Origin: Cladopsammia gracilis
Taxonomy: Eukaryota > Cnidaria > Anthozoa > Scleractinia > Dendrophylliidae
Assembly: GCA_022457155.1 (NCBI GenBank)
Contig: JAJGOT010000057.1
Location: forward strand, 1,320,501 to 1,384,500
Reading direction: 5' to 3'
DNA length: 64,000 nucleotides
Shown here: positions 63,721-64,000 of the stretch, one piece after another
Layout: every line of letters begins with the position of its first letter
Position numbering within the stretch: position 1 is the stretch's first letter
The notes under the pieces: generated by a model
Told to the model about the DNA's origin: nothing
The model's input: the letters and a program-made list of their open reading frames with translations, nothing else
Databases searched by the model: none
Translations under genes and position numbers: made by a program

Positions 63721-64000
63721 GTGAAGGAAAACTACAAACGAGGATCAAATGTCAGATTTCTCAAAAAGTACATTGTTTCAGTGGAACTGGTAACAAAATA
63801 CATTGAGCATCTGAAACACTTACAATTTACAAAGCAATTGAGAAGCAAATCGACCAAGAGCGAATGCGAACGCAGGACGGCCAAAACGTTTGAGGACTAC
63901 AACTGGGCGCAGCTTGTTCTAACAGGTGGTTTGAATACATTATATGTCTTCAAACTTGACAAATACCTACAAAAATATAACTTTCCATGGAAAAAGAGGT
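63721..64000 (+). CDS. Partial open frame with SAP-like motif, runs off window
   Basis: A frame of at least 93 codons is open to the window end without a stop. It contains VRFLKKYIVSVEL, a Lys/Arg-rich stretch (KSTKSECERRTAK), and TFEDYNWAQLVLTGG then LNTLYVFKLDKYLQKYN. The last part resembles a SAP DNA-binding motif (a short helix, loop, and Leu-x-x-Tyr-Leu helix). I know similar Tyr-Asn-Trp-x-x-Leu sequences in transposon-linked cnidarian proteins. The start is not visible. It lies directly after the tandem repeat, so it may be an exon or part of a mobile element. Confidence 0.5.
   Translation, partial: MKENYKRGSNVRFLKKYIVSVELVTKYIEHLKHLQFTKQLRSKSTKSECERRTAKTFEDYNWAQLVLTGGLNTLYVFKLDKYLQKYNFPWKKR

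Overview
The window looks like animal nuclear DNA, most likely a cnidarian and probably an anthozoan such as a stony coral. It is AT-rich, its genes are split into short exons with GT..AG introns, and there are no operons. Its recognisable domains (ShKT, CAP, fibrinogen-related, aldo-keto reductase) form a set common in corals and sea anemones. This is inference from gene content and repeat style; no species is claimed.

Three gene loci stand out. (1) On the + strand at 18700-24133, seven exons fit together in phase to give a secreted protein of about 348 residues: signal peptide, two ShKT domains, a Thr/Pro/Glu/Lys-repeat linker and a C-terminal GAPR-1-like CAP domain. A broken duplicate of its first exon lies in its first intron. 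An orphan signal-peptide exon (16605) and an isolated ShKT exon (1573) lie upstream. (2) Two aldo-keto reductase genes with identical intron positions and phases lie tail to tail (29611-36789 on +, 42833-48524 on -). They share a non-standard C-terminal tail and an intron-4 foldback sequence, so they arose by inverted duplication. The minus copy has a 37-residue N-terminal extension with no acidic residues. (3) A fibrinogen-related (FReD) lectin-like gene on the minus strand has its two domain exons at 53055-53317 and 54697-55066. Three broken signal-peptide-exon copies lie nearby at 50.3, 58.5 and 58.9 kb.

Most of the rest is mobile-element debris. There are at least fifteen foldback elements with long inverted repeats. 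Several have clear target-site duplications (TTA/TAA Harbinger-like; TA Tc1/pogo-like; TTAA piggyBac-like; 8-bp hAT-like), and some are nested three deep (25.0-26.8 kb). Other repeats are truncated LINE fragments, a tRNA-derived SINE, a roughly 105-bp satellite, (AAT)n and (TTC)n microsatellites, and a three-copy dispersed repeat family at 40.5, 60.6 and 61.7 kb. An open frame resembling a transposon-linked SAP-like protein runs off the right edge. Exon joins were made by eye from splice consensus, phase and family similarity; no transcript evidence was available.
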